A stretch of 64,000 bases of DNA from Neisseriaceae bacterium. Its GTDB lineage: Bacteria; Pseudomonadota; Gammaproteobacteria; Burkholderiales; UBA11063. The notes beneath the pieces are model-generated. The model was not told the origin of the DNA and made no database searches. It saw only the letters and a list, made by a program, of their open reading frames with translations. The stretch is taken from NCBI GenBank assembly GCA_003963245.1, contig RXJX01000031.1:1-64000 (forward strand). Reading direction: 5' to 3'. Positions 45,854-56,700 of this stretch are shown here, one piece after another. The position numbers were made by a program, and so were the translations under genes. The first letter of the stretch is position 1; each line of letters begins with the position of its first letter.

Positions 45854-47595
45854 TTATTATGGACTATTGGATAAAATGCATAGTGATGATCTAAGCTAAT
45901 TAATGGAGACTCTCTCAACTCAACACCTAACTCATGAATCAGACCTTCACCTTTATCTTGATAACCGTAAGTGTCGACAGAAATACCACCATAACCTGAT
46001 GACTTTAATTTAGCTAATATTATTTTCACTGATTGATTTGAGGTAACACGATTCCAGCTGTCAACACCTCTACCCCTAGTTGCACCGTAACTCCAATATA
46101 GATCATGCGAATAAAGGTATAGCGCCATTGGTTCATATGTTACCATTGTTCCATATCTAACTTGTGGCTCTGGAAAATCCATATATGGTAATTGAAAAAT
46201 AGCAGCACCCTTCGGTAGGCCTTGTTCAACTTGTGTAACAAATTGTTTGTCGCTGGTGGCTGAGTTAATTGTATGTCGATTATCAAGTGCGCGGGGATCA
46301 ATCTGATCAACAGCTATGACATAAATAATTATTAAAGCAATTAGCCAACCTAATAGTGGCTTCATTTTATATCGATTAATAGCTAATTGTAATAAATACA
46401 ATACCATAAAAATAGCAAAAAAAGCGATAAATACACTTATTCGATTTACCGAACGAATCATATCGGTCACAAAAAATGAAAACAAAACGCTAAAACCACT
46501 CGTTGTTGCAAACAATATAGCTAGTAGATTAAGTTTACTAATCAATTTTAACTGTGAATTAGCGGGGAACTTATATGGAATAAATATCATTAGCAATAAC
46601 AAAATAAATCCGCAAGATGAAATAACGCCAAGATGAGAATAAACGCTTTCGTTCAACCCTGAAGTGAAAATTTGATTATACCGATTAGAAATATTAGCTA
46701 AAAAACCAAATCGACTATATTCTGGTGGTAATAGTAAATGAGTAATCCGTAGACCATAAATTTCAGTCTGAGCAGGGCTTCTTACCGCTGCTAGTGGATT
46801 AGTCCCGTATCGTAAATGATAGGATATTGAAGGGGCTAGCTGAATAATAACAAAAAATACTGCTAACACAATCATAACTAAACTAAGCATCGCTGCAGAA
46901 TTTCGTTTTTCACTCCAAGCAATTATCGCGGTACAAATTAAGAAAAAACAGCCAAAAAAGGTATAATAAATACCTGTCGCAGAAAGGGTATAGCTCAATA
47001 GCAATATCAATACTATATTTAAAATATTATTCTTGTGCAATTGAAGCTTACCATTTTGATAAATGGTTGTAATTACCGCACACCATAACGGAATTGTAAA
47101 ATATGAAGATAAAAACAAATGCATAGTAGAGCGATAAAAATGATATGGCAGGAACGTAAATACCATCGCACCAGCTAATGCTAACGGATAAGATATTTTA
47201 TAATAGCGCAAGACCCATAAACTACTCCATGCAGCTAGAACAAAGCTCAGCAAATAAAAAAGGTTTGTAATGACAATCGGATCATGTCCAAATATCGTAC
47301 CTAATAGTATTATTATCAAAACGTGAAAAGATTCGGTCATTGGGAAATCATAACCGATATAACCATTGGGAAAACCAAGATGCGGATTTACCCAGATACT
47401 ATGATTTTCTAGAATACCTTTAACTGCAGCTAAATGGAAGAGCGCATCATAATCGTAAAACAATGGTACATTTAAACTAAAATACCTAATTCCAGAAAAT
47501 GAAAAAAGCAGTGTAAAGCAAATGAAAAAACATAATAAATATTGAACAACGGCAATATAGCTGATTTTTTTTGGACATTTTTCCACTTTTAGCAT
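45850..47595 (-). CDS. Polytopic GT-C-like membrane protein, function unknown
   Basis: A 581-aa protein with about 12 predicted helices and a soluble C-terminal part (from about 430). The first loop has FYDYDALFHLAAVKG and NPHLGFPNGYIGYDFPMTE, with acidic residues placed as in GT-C glycosyltransferases. A later stretch, DPRALDNRHTINSA, precedes a region that resembles the outer domain of YfhO-type proteins. A sugar-transfer role in surface glycan assembly is inferred from fold and neighbours; no specific family was recognised. It is in a minus-strand group with a methyltransferase and two GT2 genes. Confidence 0.65.
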   Translation of the reverse strand: MLKVEKCPKKISYIAVVQYLLCFFICFTLLFSFSGIRYFSLNVPLFYDYDALFHLAAVKGILENHSIWVNPHLGFPNGYIGYDFPMTESFHVLIIILLGTIFGHDPIVITNLFYLLSFVLAAWSSLWVLRYYKISYPLALAGAMVFTFLPYHFYRSTMHLFLSSYFTIPLWCAVITTIYQNGKLQLHKNNILNIVLILLLSYTLSATGIYYTFFGCFFLICTAIIAWSEKRNSAAMLSLVMIVLAVFFVIIQLAPSISYHLRYGTNPLAAVRSPAQTEIYGLRITHLLLPPEYSRFGFLANISNRYNQIFTSGLNESVYSHLGVISSCGFILLLLMIFIPYKFPANSQLKLISKLNLLAILFATTSGFSVLFSFFVTDMIRSVNRISVFIAFFAIFMVLYLLQLAINRYKMKPLLGWLIALIIIYVIAVDQIDPRALDNRHTINSATSDKQFVTQVEQGLPKGAAIFQLPYMDFPEPQVRYGTMVTYEPMALYLYSHDLYWSYGATRGRGVDSWNRVTSNQSVKIILAKLKSSGYGGISVDTYGYQDKGEGLIHELGVELRESPLISLDHHYAFYPIVHNN

Positions 47596-47667
47596 CTATT
47601 ACTCCGAACAAGCTTATAAAACAGAATAAACTATAATCTTGCCTTTAACAAAATAATTAGTAATCTA

Positions 47668-48411
47668 CTAGACATTACGGGCAATAGTGATTAGTGAAGA
47701 GCCAAAAGGAAGCTTATATTTCTTAAGAAATAAATATTTTTCACTTTTCATTATATAATAGAAAATAGAATTTACTAATGATGCCTGATTGCCACTAACA
47801 ACATACTTAGAAGTTTTATTAAAAACTTTTTCAAGTAACCTAGAAACGAGAACCGCGGGGAAAAGCCAACAATTGAAGTACGATGAATATGTTACTTTAA
47901 ATCCCGTTACAGCTAATAGCTTACAAAGTCCAGATTTATTATATCGACGAAAATGATATAAAAATCTATCGTAAGTACCATATAAAAACTGATAGGCAGG
48001 TACTGTTATAATCAAAGAACCGCCAGATTTTAGCTTATCTTTTATTGACAAAAGTGCCGCGGCATCATCTTTAATATGCTCCAATACGTCGAATAAAAAT
48101 ATTATATCAAATTTACTATTTTCAAATGGAATTTCATCTGGCAAATTACACTTTCTAATATCAAGAGCAGGAAGTTTATGACGAGCAAATTTAATTGCAT
48201 CTTCACTTACCTCGCAACCAACTATATCAAAATATATAGATTGAAAATATTTCAAATTACCACCAGTCCCACAACCAATTTCCAAAACAGTAAGTTCTTT
48301 ATTAGCAAAATTTTGTGCAATGAGGATGTTCTGAATTATTTCTCTACGCGCTTTAAACCAAAAGTGCGTTTCTTCCATGCGATCCATATCTTGAAACTGT
48401 TCAAAATTCAT
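47668..48411 (-). CDS. Class I SAM-dependent methyltransferase
   Basis: A 247-aa methyltransferase. VLEIGCGTGGNLKYF is the SAM-binding motif I, CEVSEDAIKFA the acidic loop, and FDIIFLFDVLEHIKDD motif II/post-II. I start at ATG 48411, preceded by GTGAGGGCA; an ATG four codons earlier would lie further inside the upstream gene. It overlaps the 3' end of the GtrB-like gene by 11 bp, so the two are coupled. It resembles methyltransferases of surface polysaccharide clusters; the target (sugar or lipid) is unknown. Confidence 0.8.
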   Translation of the reverse strand: MNFEQFQDMDRMEETHFWFKARREIIQNILIAQNFANKELTVLEIGCGTGGNLKYFQSIYFDIVGCEVSEDAIKFARHKLPALDIRKCNLPDEIPFENSKFDIIFLFDVLEHIKDDAAALLSIKDKLKSGGSLIITVPAYQFLYGTYDRFLYHFRRYNKSGLCKLLAVTGFKVTYSSYFNCWLFPAVLVSRLLEKVFNKTSKYVVSGNQASLVNSIFYYIMKSEKYLFLKKYKLPFGSSLITIARNV

Positions 48412-49387
48412 TGCCCTCACCATGTAAATTAGCGTTCAAATTATCATAAATTTTACGAACGATAAAAATAGGTCTACGTTTAGACTCTATAAAAATTCTT
48501 CCAATATATTTACCTAGTATTCCAACCCCAACCATTTGTAAACCGCTAAAGAACAATACAAAAATTAATAATGAAGCATATCCAGGTGTATCAATTCCAA
48601 GTAATATCGTGCGCGTAAAAATAAATACCCCATAAAGAAATCCAGCAATAGCAGTAAATATACCTAAATAAAACCAAACCTCCAGTGGTGCTTTGCTAAA
48701 GCTAGTAATTCCATCGATTGCAAATTTGAATAACTGCAAGTATTTCCACTGACTAGTTCCTGCTGTCCGTTCAGATCGTTTATGGTAGACTAGCTTTTCT
48801 TTAAATCCAATCCATGCAAAAAGCCCCTTATTAAACCTAACTCGCTCATCAAGACTTAAAAACGCATTAATAGCCGTTCGGTCAAGTAAGCGAAAATCGC
48901 CAGCGTTTGGCGTAAACTTAATATCACTAACTTTGTTAATACTTTGGTAGAATAAATTCGCAGTTTTACGTTTAAGGTAAGTATCACTCTCACGAGACTG
49001 GTGCACTCCTGTAACAATTTCATAACCTTGTTGCCACCAATTTATCATTTCTAAGATTAACTCAGGAGGATCTTGTAAATCAGCATCCATGGCAACAGCA
49101 CAGTCGCCTTGAGCATAGCTAAATCCAGCGTAAAGAGCAGCTTCTTTACCAAAGTTTCGAGAGAGATCTATTATCTTTAAATTAATTTCATTTTTGCTCA
49201 ACTCTATCAACTTAGCTAAAGTATCATCGCAACTACCATCATTCACCGCAACGATCTCATAATTAATAGGAAAATCTGCTAAAATTGGTGTTAACACAGA
49301 AAACAGCTGAGCAAGAGTTGCAGATTCATTTTTCATCGGAATAATGATGCTAATAAGACTTGAAGATAATTCTATTTCGCGGTTCAT
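48401..49387 (-). CDS. GtrB/DPM1-like polyprenyl-phosphate glycosyltransferase
   Basis: A 328-aa GT2 protein. ISIIIPMKNESATL, AVNDGSCDDT and MDADLQDPPELI (DxD-like metal site) are the catalytic motifs. The C-terminus has two helices (about 235-255 and 270-295), as in GtrB/ArnC. Such enzymes move a hexose from a nucleotide sugar to undecaprenyl phosphate on the cytoplasmic face. This is the donor type needed by the GT39 and GT76-like enzymes nearby, and that is the main functional link in this region. It is coupled to the methyltransferase gene. Confidence 0.85.
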   Translation of the reverse strand: MNREIELSSSLISIIIPMKNESATLAQLFSVLTPILADFPINYEIVAVNDGSCDDTLAKLIELSKNEINLKIIDLSRNFGKEAALYAGFSYAQGDCAVAMDADLQDPPELILEMINWWQQGYEIVTGVHQSRESDTYLKRKTANLFYQSINKVSDIKFTPNAGDFRLLDRTAINAFLSLDERVRFNKGLFAWIGFKEKLVYHKRSERTAGTSQWKYLQLFKFAIDGITSFSKAPLEVWFYLGIFTAIAGFLYGVFIFTRTILLGIDTPGYASLLIFVLFFSGLQMVGVGILGKYIGRIFIESKRRPIFIVRKIYDNLNANLHGEGNEF

Positions 49388-49467
49388 GGTTGTATACTTA
49401 CTTATAGTAATTTAGGAAGCTTATGGTAAAGCATTGCAATTAAGCTCAGATTTGTTATCGCATATTC

Positions 49468-50544
49468 TCAACTTGCTCTAGTTGACAATCTATGGCTAAT
49501 TGCTTTAATATCAGCAAAACTATTTACATCATCAAAAATCATTATTTGTTCTAGATCAATCGGTGCTTGCTGAGAATTAGCCAAGACTTGCCTAACCTCT
49601 TGAGAATCACAAATCAAAACTTCAAAAGTGGGAACAAAATTCTTTATTAGCAATTCGTGAATTTTTGACATTTGCGAGCTTAAATCATCAGAGAGCAAGA
49701 AGATTACCCGAGACGGAATTAATGCTTGAGAGTTAATCAGCTGAATTGCTCGCTCCAACTCTTGTTGACTAGCTATTTTTACAGCGATTACGCAGGCTTT
49801 AGCATTACTCAACTCATAAAGTTTAAGGTATTTAACCAATACGCCCATTGCATTATAGCTACTGATTAAAAAACCCTCATAGCCGTATTTGAAACCTTTT
49901 TTGAGCAAATAACTTTTGATAAAAGCCATAAAAAAGCGAAAAGGAATCGTCCATAATTTGACTTTTTTATGCCCAAGTTTATTCTTAGCATAAAGATCAG
50001 CATAGTGTTCCAATTTTGTCATTAATTGACGGGTATTGCTATAGGGGAAATGATAGATAAATGAGTTTTTATCATTCAAAGTTGTAATTTTTAAATTATT
50101 AGTTTGGATACTTTCATGTACCTGATTATCATTAAATCGTGTAATTTTACGGTTGTACAAGCGCACCACATAATCGTTGTCCCAATTACAACCATCAATC
50201 AAATGCCCCGCATAGAAATTTTTACGGTAGAAACGATAAACTTCTTGTTCATTTAATTGTTGTCTAAGTATTTTCTGAGCCAGCTCTGGGCTAACTATTT
50301 CATCACTATCAACAAAAAACACCCAATCGTGACTAGCTAAGCTAGCACCGATATTTTTTAGCGGTCCAAAACCACAAAATTCACGTTGATAAATTTTAAC
50401 ATTCACAAATCTCGCAGCAATTTCCATTGTTTGATCGGTAGAGCCATTATCCACGAGAACAACCTCAGGAAAGCTTTGCAATACACCCAAACAGCGCTCA
50501 ATATACTTGGCGCTGTTTTTAGTTAAAATCACCACTGAAATCAT
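49468..50544 (-). CDS. LgtF/WaaE-like LPS core glycosyltransferase
   Basis: A 358-aa GT2 enzyme. MISVVILTKNSAKYIERCL, VLVDNGSTDQTMEIA and DWVFFVDSDEIVSPEL match the LgtF/WaaE/KdtX family, which adds glucose to heptose I of the LPS inner core. Residues to about 245 form the usual enzyme. A C-terminal extension of about 110 residues (from AKACVIAVKIAS) has no recognised motif and a Rossmann-like pattern. It lies 8 bp from era. The relation to rfaE2 (ADP-heptose) in the same window fits an LPS-core role. Confidence 0.8.
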   Translation of the reverse strand: MISVVILTKNSAKYIERCLGVLQSFPEVVLVDNGSTDQTMEIAARFVNVKIYQREFCGFGPLKNIGASLASHDWVFFVDSDEIVSPELAQKILRQQLNEQEVYRFYRKNFYAGHLIDGCNWDNDYVVRLYNRKITRFNDNQVHESIQTNNLKITTLNDKNSFIYHFPYSNTRQLMTKLEHYADLYAKNKLGHKKVKLWTIPFRFFMAFIKSYLLKKGFKYGYEGFLISSYNAMGVLVKYLKLYELSNAKACVIAVKIASQQELERAIQLINSQALIPSRVIFLLSDDLSSQMSKIHELLIKNFVPTFEVLICDSQEVRQVLANSQQAPIDLEQIMIFDDVNSFADIKAISHRLSTRAS

Positions 50545-50552
50545 GATAATCT

Positions 50553-51437
50553 CTATTCAAACTGTTGGAGGAATTTAAGCTCATCCGCAAAACCACTTTT
50601 TACTTTAACCCAAATCTCCAAGTGAACTTTAGTATCAAAAAGTTTTTCCATGTCCAGCCGAGATTCAATAGAGATTTTTTTTAGTTTTTCACCACCTTTG
50701 CCGATAATCATTGGTTTTTGATTATCACGATCAACGATAATAGTTGCAAAAATCCGGCTAAGTTTACTGGTTTGCTCAAACTTATCAATTTCAACCATTA
50801 AGCTATAAGGAAGCTCTTCACCAAGTGAACGAAATAATTTCTCACGAATAATCTCACTTGCCATAAAGCGGCTGCTTTTATCACTAAGCTGTTCTTCAGG
50901 ATATAAAAACACACTCTCAGGTAGATATAATTTAGTAGCTGAGAGTAATTCATCCATTCCGTGATCATGTTTAGCTGCTACACTCAATACTTTTTTAAAT
51001 GGATATTTCTGAGAGACTTCTTTAACGAATTGATTTAACTCGTTACGGTCTTTGTACTTATCACGTTTATTAATTACCAAGATCACATTTGCACTTGTTG
51101 GCAATAAATTTAATACTTCTTCATCACCAATGTTAAAAATCCCAGCTTCAACAACATAAATAATTGCATCGACATTGCTCAAACTATTAACCACACTTTG
51201 GTTTAATGCCTGATTTAGTTTAGTTAAATATTGTTTCTGAAAACCCGGAGTATCAACAAAAAGATATTGCGTGTCATCCTTGGTGTAAACACCAGTTACA
51301 CGGTGGCGTGTGGTTTGCGGCTTACGCGAAGTAATACTGATTTTTTGCCCAATCAAGTGATTCATTAATGTTGATTTACCAACATTTGGACGCCCAACAA
51401 TCGCTATAAATCCACAAAAAGTTTTAGATTCAATCAT
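50553..51437 (-). CDS. era: GTPase Era
   Basis: A 294-aa Era. GRPNVGKSTL (G1), the switch RKPQTTRHR, DTPGF (G3) and NKRDK (G4) are present, followed by a C-terminal KH domain (KPMIIGKGGEKLKKIS). It binds 16S rRNA and helps 30S maturation. I start at ATG 51437 (MIESKTFCGFIAIVG), which matches the usual Era N-terminus; an ATG five codons upstream is possible. It overlaps rnc by 8 bp in the lepB-rnc-era operon. Confidence 0.96.
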   Translation of the reverse strand: MIESKTFCGFIAIVGRPNVGKSTLMNHLIGQKISITSRKPQTTRHRVTGVYTKDDTQYLFVDTPGFQKQYLTKLNQALNQSVVNSLSNVDAIIYVVEAGIFNIGDEEVLNLLPTSANVILVINKRDKYKDRNELNQFVKEVSQKYPFKKVLSVAAKHDHGMDELLSATKLYLPESVFLYPEEQLSDKSSRFMASEIIREKLFRSLGEELPYSLMVEIDKFEQTSKLSRIFATIIVDRDNQKPMIIGKGGEKLKKISIESRLDMEKLFDTKVHLEIWVKVKSGFADELKFLQQFE

Positions 51438-52113
51438 TAAAAGGCATCTCATTCAGTAACATTAGCAAATTATTTGCTGCACATTGACTGGCTTGTTTTT
51501 TACCTTTACCTTCACCATAAGCTCGAACATCAAGCTCTTCAATTGTACACTCAACCCGAAAGAGCATATCATGCTCCGGTCCTGTCATACCAACAATCTC
51601 ATAACGAGGCAAACGAAAGCGTTTAGCTTGAATGTATTCTTGCAGCTGGGTTTTATAGTCTTTAGTTTTACCTTGTTGTTGCTCACGTAAAGGATAATAA
51701 AATAAACGTTCAATAACCCGACGGCATTTCTCAAAACTACTATCCAAAGTAATTGCCGCAAAGATCGCTTCTAATGCATCAGCTAAAATTGACGGACGTT
51801 GCCGCCCACCACTTTTTAATTCACCGTCACCCAAATACAAATAATGCCCAAGATTAAGTTGCTCAGCAATTTCAACTAAGCCATCTTGATTTACCAATGC
51901 TGCACGCATTTTAGATAGTTCACCCTCGGACAAATCCGGATAAATCTGATATAAGTTAAGTGCAATTACATAATCTAAAACACCATCACCAACAAATTCC
52001 AAACGCTCATTATTAATTTTGCTATAGCTGCGGTGTGTAATTGCCTGCCGCAGTAAAGAGAGGTCATGAAACTCATAACCTAATTGTTCTTGTAAATCAG
52101 AAATATTTGCCAT
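51430..52113 (-). CDS. rnc: Ribonuclease III
   Basis: A 227-aa RNase III. ERLEFVGDGVLDYVIA is the nine-residue signature region with its acidic metal ligands, and a double-strand-RNA binding domain follows (DYKTQLQEYIQAK). It processes rRNA and structured mRNAs; the long pilin hairpin at 34.6 kb is a possible substrate. Its start overlaps the lepB stop by 1 bp. Confidence 0.97.
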   Translation of the reverse strand: MANISDLQEQLGYEFHDLSLLRQAITHRSYSKINNERLEFVGDGVLDYVIALNLYQIYPDLSEGELSKMRAALVNQDGLVEIAEQLNLGHYLYLGDGELKSGGRQRPSILADALEAIFAAITLDSSFEKCRRVIERLFYYPLREQQQGKTKDYKTQLQEYIQAKRFRLPRYEIVGMTGPEHDMLFRVECTIEELDVRAYGEGKGKKQASQCAANNLLMLLNEMPFND

Positions 52114-53087
52114 TATTCAATCTTTGTTCCGACACGGGATAAATCTCGGAAGTTCATCCATACATAAATAGCTTTACCTAAAATCGCTTTATCAGGTACA
52201 AAGCCCCAATACCTGCCATCCAGACTATTATCACGGTTATCACCCATCATAAAGTAATGTCCATCAGGTACTTTACAAGTAAATCCTTCGTCATTATATT
52301 GACAATTTTCTTTACCAGGGAAATTCTGTACCATCTCAAGGATTACAGGAGGTACTTGATCCCAAACAATAATTGGATGCTTAACGCCAGTCAAATCTTC
52401 AATTAATCGTTGATTGTGGATCATTACATCACCGTTAGGACCAGCTTCAGTATAATCATATGAACCATCATTTTGATAACTTAGATTTTGCCCATTAATC
52501 CGCAAGCGCTTATCAACATAAGTGATCGTATCTCCGGGCAAACCCACCACCCGTTTAATCAAATCACGATTAGGCTTAGTTTGATCTTGAAAAACCACAA
52601 CATCGCCGCGATTAACTTTATTAATTGGAATTACAACCTGATTGGTAATTGGCATCCTTAAACCATAATTAAACTTACTCACTAGGATAAAATCACCAAC
52701 CGTTAAATCCGGACGCATCGAACTACTTGGAATTTGATATGCTTCAAACAAGAAAGCTCTTAACACCCATACTGCCAAAACAACGGGAAAAAACTCACGT
52801 GAATAATGAACATAATGCGGCTTCATCTGTGTTTCACTACGTGATTTACTCCAGATGAGCTTGTCCAATAGTAAAATTACACCACTTACAACAATAAACA
52901 CAAGTAGAACAGTTGCAAAATCAGTAAATTCCGAAACAACACCAACACAGCCTAAGATAAATAATAAATAACCATTCTCCATAGCCTTACTTTTATTGTC
53001 ACCACGCGCACGAACAATCATTACAATACCGATGACAATCCCAACGATTCCCAAATAGAACCATTTTGACAAACCCTGAGCTTCCAT
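52113..53087 (-). CDS. lepB: Signal peptidase I
   Basis: A 324-aa type I signal peptidase. Two or three N-terminal helices (about 7-25, 38-55, 58-75) are followed by the periplasmic domain with QIPSSSMRPDLTVGDFILV (nucleophile Ser) and DLIKRVVGLPGD (general-base Lys). GDNRDNSLDGRYWGFVP is the C-terminal signature. It cuts Sec and Tat signal peptides. It heads the lepB-rnc-era operon. Confidence 0.97.
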   Translation of the reverse strand: MEAQGLSKWFYLGIVGIVIGIVMIVRARGDNKSKAMENGYLLFILGCVGVVSEFTDFATVLLVFIVVSGVILLLDKLIWSKSRSETQMKPHYVHYSREFFPVVLAVWVLRAFLFEAYQIPSSSMRPDLTVGDFILVSKFNYGLRMPITNQVVIPINKVNRGDVVVFQDQTKPNRDLIKRVVGLPGDTITYVDKRLRINGQNLSYQNDGSYDYTEAGPNGDVMIHNQRLIEDLTGVKHPIIVWDQVPPVILEMVQNFPGKENCQYNDEGFTCKVPDGHYFMMGDNRDNSLDGRYWGFVPDKAILGKAIYVWMNFRDLSRVGTKIE

Positions 53088-53265
53088 ACTGCCCCTTTAA
53101 ATTACGAATAAAATTAGTTATGCGCTATAGGCTACCTAACTAAAGAACACATAAACATGTGATTTTAGCATAAACCCCTCAATTAGAACCATTCATTTTG
53201 GAAGCAGCGCAGCATACGTTCCTTACAAAAGAATAATTCCAAGCAAAAACATAGGCTTTGTACGG

Positions 53266-53271
53266 TATAAT
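53266..53271 (+). promoter_or_regulatory. Probable -10 box of suhB-mutS
   Basis: TATAAT in CGGTATAATCATG, about 36 bp before the suhB start, in the 219-bp divergent gap to lepB. No clear -35. The ribosome site is AAAGGA. Confidence 0.4.
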
Positions 53272-53306
53272 CATGAGTTAACTATACCTCATTTAAAGGA
53301 CAATTC

Positions 53307-54086
53307 ATGTCAGGAATTCTAAATATCGCGGTTCAGGCAGCCTATAATGCTGGAAATATCATACAACAGGAAAGTCGCAATCTAGAACGGATCAAGGTCG
53401 AACGTAAAGGAAATAATGATTTTGTTAGCGAAGTTGACAAAAAAGCGGAACAAATTATTATCAATACTATTCTTAAAGCTTTTCCTTCACACAATATATT
53501 GAGCGAAGAACAGGGTGAATTAAACAATAAATCTGATGTAACTTGGATAATTGATCCAATTGATGGAACAACTAATTATATACATGGACATCCGCAATAT
53601 TCAATTTCTATTGCAATAAAACATGACGATAAAATTACTCATGGTATTGTTTTTGATCCTAATCGTAATGATATTTACACTGCAGAACTAGGTAAAGGTG
53701 CACAACTGAACAATGGACGTTTACGAGTATCCAAAACGAGTAGCCTTGCAGATAGTTTACTGGCAACTGGTTTTCCTACCTACAATATGGATTTACTTGA
53801 TCGCTATTTATCAATTTTCAAAGTAATGCTCGAGTCAACTTCCGGTCAACGCCGTGCTGGTTCTGCCGCACTTGATTTAGCCTACGTTGCTGCTGGAATG
53901 GTTGATGGCTTTTGGGAGTTTGCGTTAAAACCTTGGGATATCGCAGCAGGCTATCTACTAGTAAAAGAAGCTGGTGGTTTGGTTTGTGATTTTGATGGCG
54001 GGCAAGAATTCATCGATAGTGGCAATATTATCGCGGCTAACCCCAAATTAATCAGTCAAATTTTAAAAATCATTCAAAATAATTAA
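53307..54086 (+). CDS. suhB: Inositol-1-monophosphatase SuhB
   Basis: A 259-aa Mg-dependent phosphatase. [28 protein letters not shown] and [13 protein letters not shown] give the three metal-site motifs. In proteobacteria SuhB also joins the rRNA antitermination complex. The length and motifs are normal. mutS starts 11 bp downstream. Confidence 0.94.
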   Translation: MSGILNIAVQAAYNAGNIIQQESRNLERIKVERKGNNDFVSEVDKKAEQIIINTILKAFPSHNILSEEQGELNNKSDVTWIIDPIDGTTNYIHGHPQYSISIAIKHDDKITHGIVFDPNRNDIYTAELGKGAQLNNGRLRVSKTSSLADSLLATGFPTYNMDLLDRYLSIFKVMLESTSGQRRAGSAALDLAYVAAGMVDGFWEFALKPWDIAAGYLLVKEAGGLVCDFDGGQEFIDSGNIIAANPKLISQILKIIQNN

Positions 54087-54097
54087 AAGCCCTACGC

Positions 54098-56695
54098 ATG
54101 AACAAAGCGCAAACTATAGAAACCCACGGAATTGAGCTATCCCAGCACACCCCTATGATGCAGCAATACCTTAAAATCAAGGCAGAATATCCTGATATGC
54201 TCTTGTTTTATCGAATGGGTGATTTCTATGAGATGTTCTTTGAAGATGCGGAAATAGGTTCTAAGCTATTAGGAATTACGTTAACACAACGAGGAAGCAG
54301 CGCGGGCTCACCAATCAAAATGGCAGGAGTCCCCTACCATGCAGCCGAACAATATCTAACTCGTTTAGTTAAGCTAGGAAAATCAGTAGCAATTGTCGAT
54401 CAGGTTGGTGAAGTGACTGGCAAAGGTCCGGTAGATCGTCAAGTAACTAAAATAATTACCCCTGGCACTCTCACTGATGACAACTTATTAGATGAAAAAC
54501 AGAATAATTTAATTACTGCTCTGTACCGGCACAAACAACAGTTTGGCTTGGCGTGGATATCATTAAGCAGCGGTTTATTTATGCTCTATGAGGGAAATAG
54601 TGCTGAAATTTATAATCAAATTGAACGACTACGCCCTGCTGAAATTATTGCACCAGAAAATTTAATTAGCGAATTACAAAGCCAAAAACCAAATTTAGCC
54701 TATAAAGTTATTCCTGATTGGCATTTTGAGCACGATTTGTCTAAACGAAAATTATGTGAACATTTTGCAGTACAAGATCTGGATGGTTTTGGCATCACTC
54801 ATGCAAAATTAGCAATTTGCGCTGCGGCAGTATTACTTGATTACGCCAAACAAACTCAAAAGAATAGTTTACCACATATAAACAATATAATCTTGGATCA
54901 GGAAGATAATTATTTAATATTAGATGCAATTTCACGGCGCAACCTCGAAATAAGTCTAACAATGCGTGGCGAAAGTTCACCCACCCTCTTATCGGTAATG
55001 GACAAATGTGTCACCCCAATGGGCAGCCGTTTACTGGATAATTGGCTAAATAATCCATTGCGCCAGATGGCACAAATTGAAGAACGTTACGCAACAGTAT
55101 CTGCGCTTCAAACACATTATAAACCATTACAAACCATCCTTCGACGTATTAGCGATATTGAGCGCATTACTTCACGTGTAGCATTACGCTCAGCTCGTCC
55201 TCGCGACTTGGCAGCATTACGCAATAGCCTAATGATTCTACCCGAGTTAGAGATACTTGCCGAATTACCCCCGACACGATTAATTGCAGAAATTCGTAAC
55301 GCAATTATTGCCGTAAATAACGAAATTAGTGGGCATTTGCAGCGCGTATTGAAAGAAGAACCGAGCCTACTCTTGCGCGAAGGGGGTGTGATCAATGATG
55401 GTTTTAATCAGGAACTTGATTATCTGCGTGGAATCCGTCAGGATGGCAGCCAATTTCTAATCGAAATGGAAGCCAAAGAGCGAGAACGTAGTGGAATCAG
55501 CAATCTAAAAATCGAGTATAACCGTGTCCACGGTTATTTTATTGAAATCTCACGAATTAATCTTGATAAAACTCCCGTAGAGTATCGTCGCACACAAACA
55601 CTCAAAAATGCTGAACGTTTTACTACTCCTGAGTTAAAAGCTTACGAAAATGAAGTTTTATCTGCTCAAGATAAAGCCTTAGCTTTAGAAAAAAAGATTT
55701 ATGAGCAGCTCCTTGATTATCTAAATCAATACATTGTACCGCTACAACATGCTGCTCATGCTTTGGCTAAATTAGACGTGCTGACTTGCTTTGCTCGTGT
55801 CGCTGTGGAAAATAACTATTGCCGACCAGAGCTTAGTTCAGAAAATCGTTTGATTATTTGTGAGGGGCGACATCCGGTGGTTGAGCAGCAAATTGATCAG
55901 TTCATTGCCAACGACCTCAAGCTAAATACTAAACGCAATTTCCTCCTGATAACTGGTCCCAATATGGGCGGTAAATCAACTTATATGCGTCAATGTGCCA
56001 TTATTACTCTTTTAGCATACTGCGGTTCATTTGTTCCGGCTAAAAGCGTCCAACTTGGCGATATTGATCGTATTTTCACTCGCATTGGTGCCTCAGATGA
56101 CTTAGCTGCTGGCAAATCAACGTTCATGCTCGAGATGTCTGAAACTGCCAATATCCTTAATAATGCAAGCGCTAAATCGCTAGTAATTATGGATGAAGTT
56201 GGGCGTGGAACATCGACTTTTGACGGATTGGCGCTTGCTTATGCAATTGCTCGTTATCTGACTGAAAATAGCGGCTCTTATACTTTATTTGCTACGCATT
56301 ATTTTGAATTAACTGACCTAACCAATCACTACTCCAACATTGCTAACGTCCATCTGAATGCTGTAGAGTACAAAGATCAGATTGTCTTTATGCATCAGGT
56401 TGAAGAAGGTCCAGCAGCAAAAAGCTATGGGATTCAGGTTGCCGCACTAGCTGGAGTTCCGAAAAGTGTACTAGCTTGTGCCAAAAAATATTTGGCGCAC
56501 CTTGAACAAAGTAGCCAAAATCAAGCTCAATTAGACCTATTCAGCTTTAATGAAGTTATTGAAGAAGACATACCACAACACTCACTTGCCGAAGAAAATG
56601 TGCTCCAACAACTGCGCCAAGTTAACCCAGATAACCTATCAGCCAAACAAGCTCTTGACCTACTCTACGAATTAAGCAGCGCGATTGGCAACTGA
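54098..56695 (+). CDS. mutS: DNA mismatch repair protein MutS
   Basis: An 865-aa MutS. The mismatch-binding FYE motif is in [15 protein letters not shown] near the N-terminus, Walker A is [13 protein letters not shown] and Walker B/signature is [18 protein letters not shown]-terminal tail with the helical tetramer region is present. It recognises base mismatches and recruits MutL. The ORF is intact, so mismatch repair is probably functional. A CPA2 antiporter gene starts 5 bp later. Confidence 0.98.
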   Translation: MNKAQTIETHGIELSQHTPMMQQYLKIKAEYPDMLLFYRMGDFYEMFFEDAEIGSKLLGITLTQRGSSAGSPIKMAGVPYHAAEQYLTRLVKLGKSVAIVDQVGEVTGKGPVDRQVTKIITPGTLTDDNLLDEKQNNLITALYRHKQQFGLAWISLSSGLFMLYEGNSAEIYNQIERLRPAEIIAPENLISELQSQKPNLAYKVIPDWHFEHDLSKRKLCEHFAVQDLDGFGITHAKLAICAAAVLLDYAKQTQKNSLPHINNIILDQEDNYLILDAISRRNLEISLTMRGESSPTLLSVMDKCVTPMGSRLLDNWLNNPLRQMAQIEERYATVSALQTHYKPLQTILRRISDIERITSRVALRSARPRDLAALRNSLMILPELEILAELPPTRLIAEIRNAIIAVNNEISGHLQRVLKEEPSLLLREGGVINDGFNQELDYLRGIRQDGSQFLIEMEAKERERSGISNLKIEYNRVHGYFIEISRINLDKTPVEYRRTQTLKNAERFTTPELKAYENEVLSAQDKALALEKKIYEQLLDYLNQYIVPLQHAAHALAKLDVLTCFARVAVENNYCRPELSSENRLIICEGRHPVVEQQIDQFIANDLKLNTKRNFLLITGPNMGGKSTYMRQCAIITLLAYCGSFVPAKSVQLGDIDRIFTRIGASDDLAAGKSTFMLEMSETANILNNASAKSLVIMDEVGRGTSTFDGLALAYAIARYLTENSGSYTLFATHYFELTDLTNHYSNIANVHLNAVEYKDQIVFMHQVEEGPAAKSYGIQVAALAGVPKSVLACAKKYLAHLEQSSQNQAQLDLFSFNEVIEEDIPQHSLAEENVLQQLRQVNPDNLSAKQALDLLYELSSAIGN

Positions 56696-56700
56696 CAATC

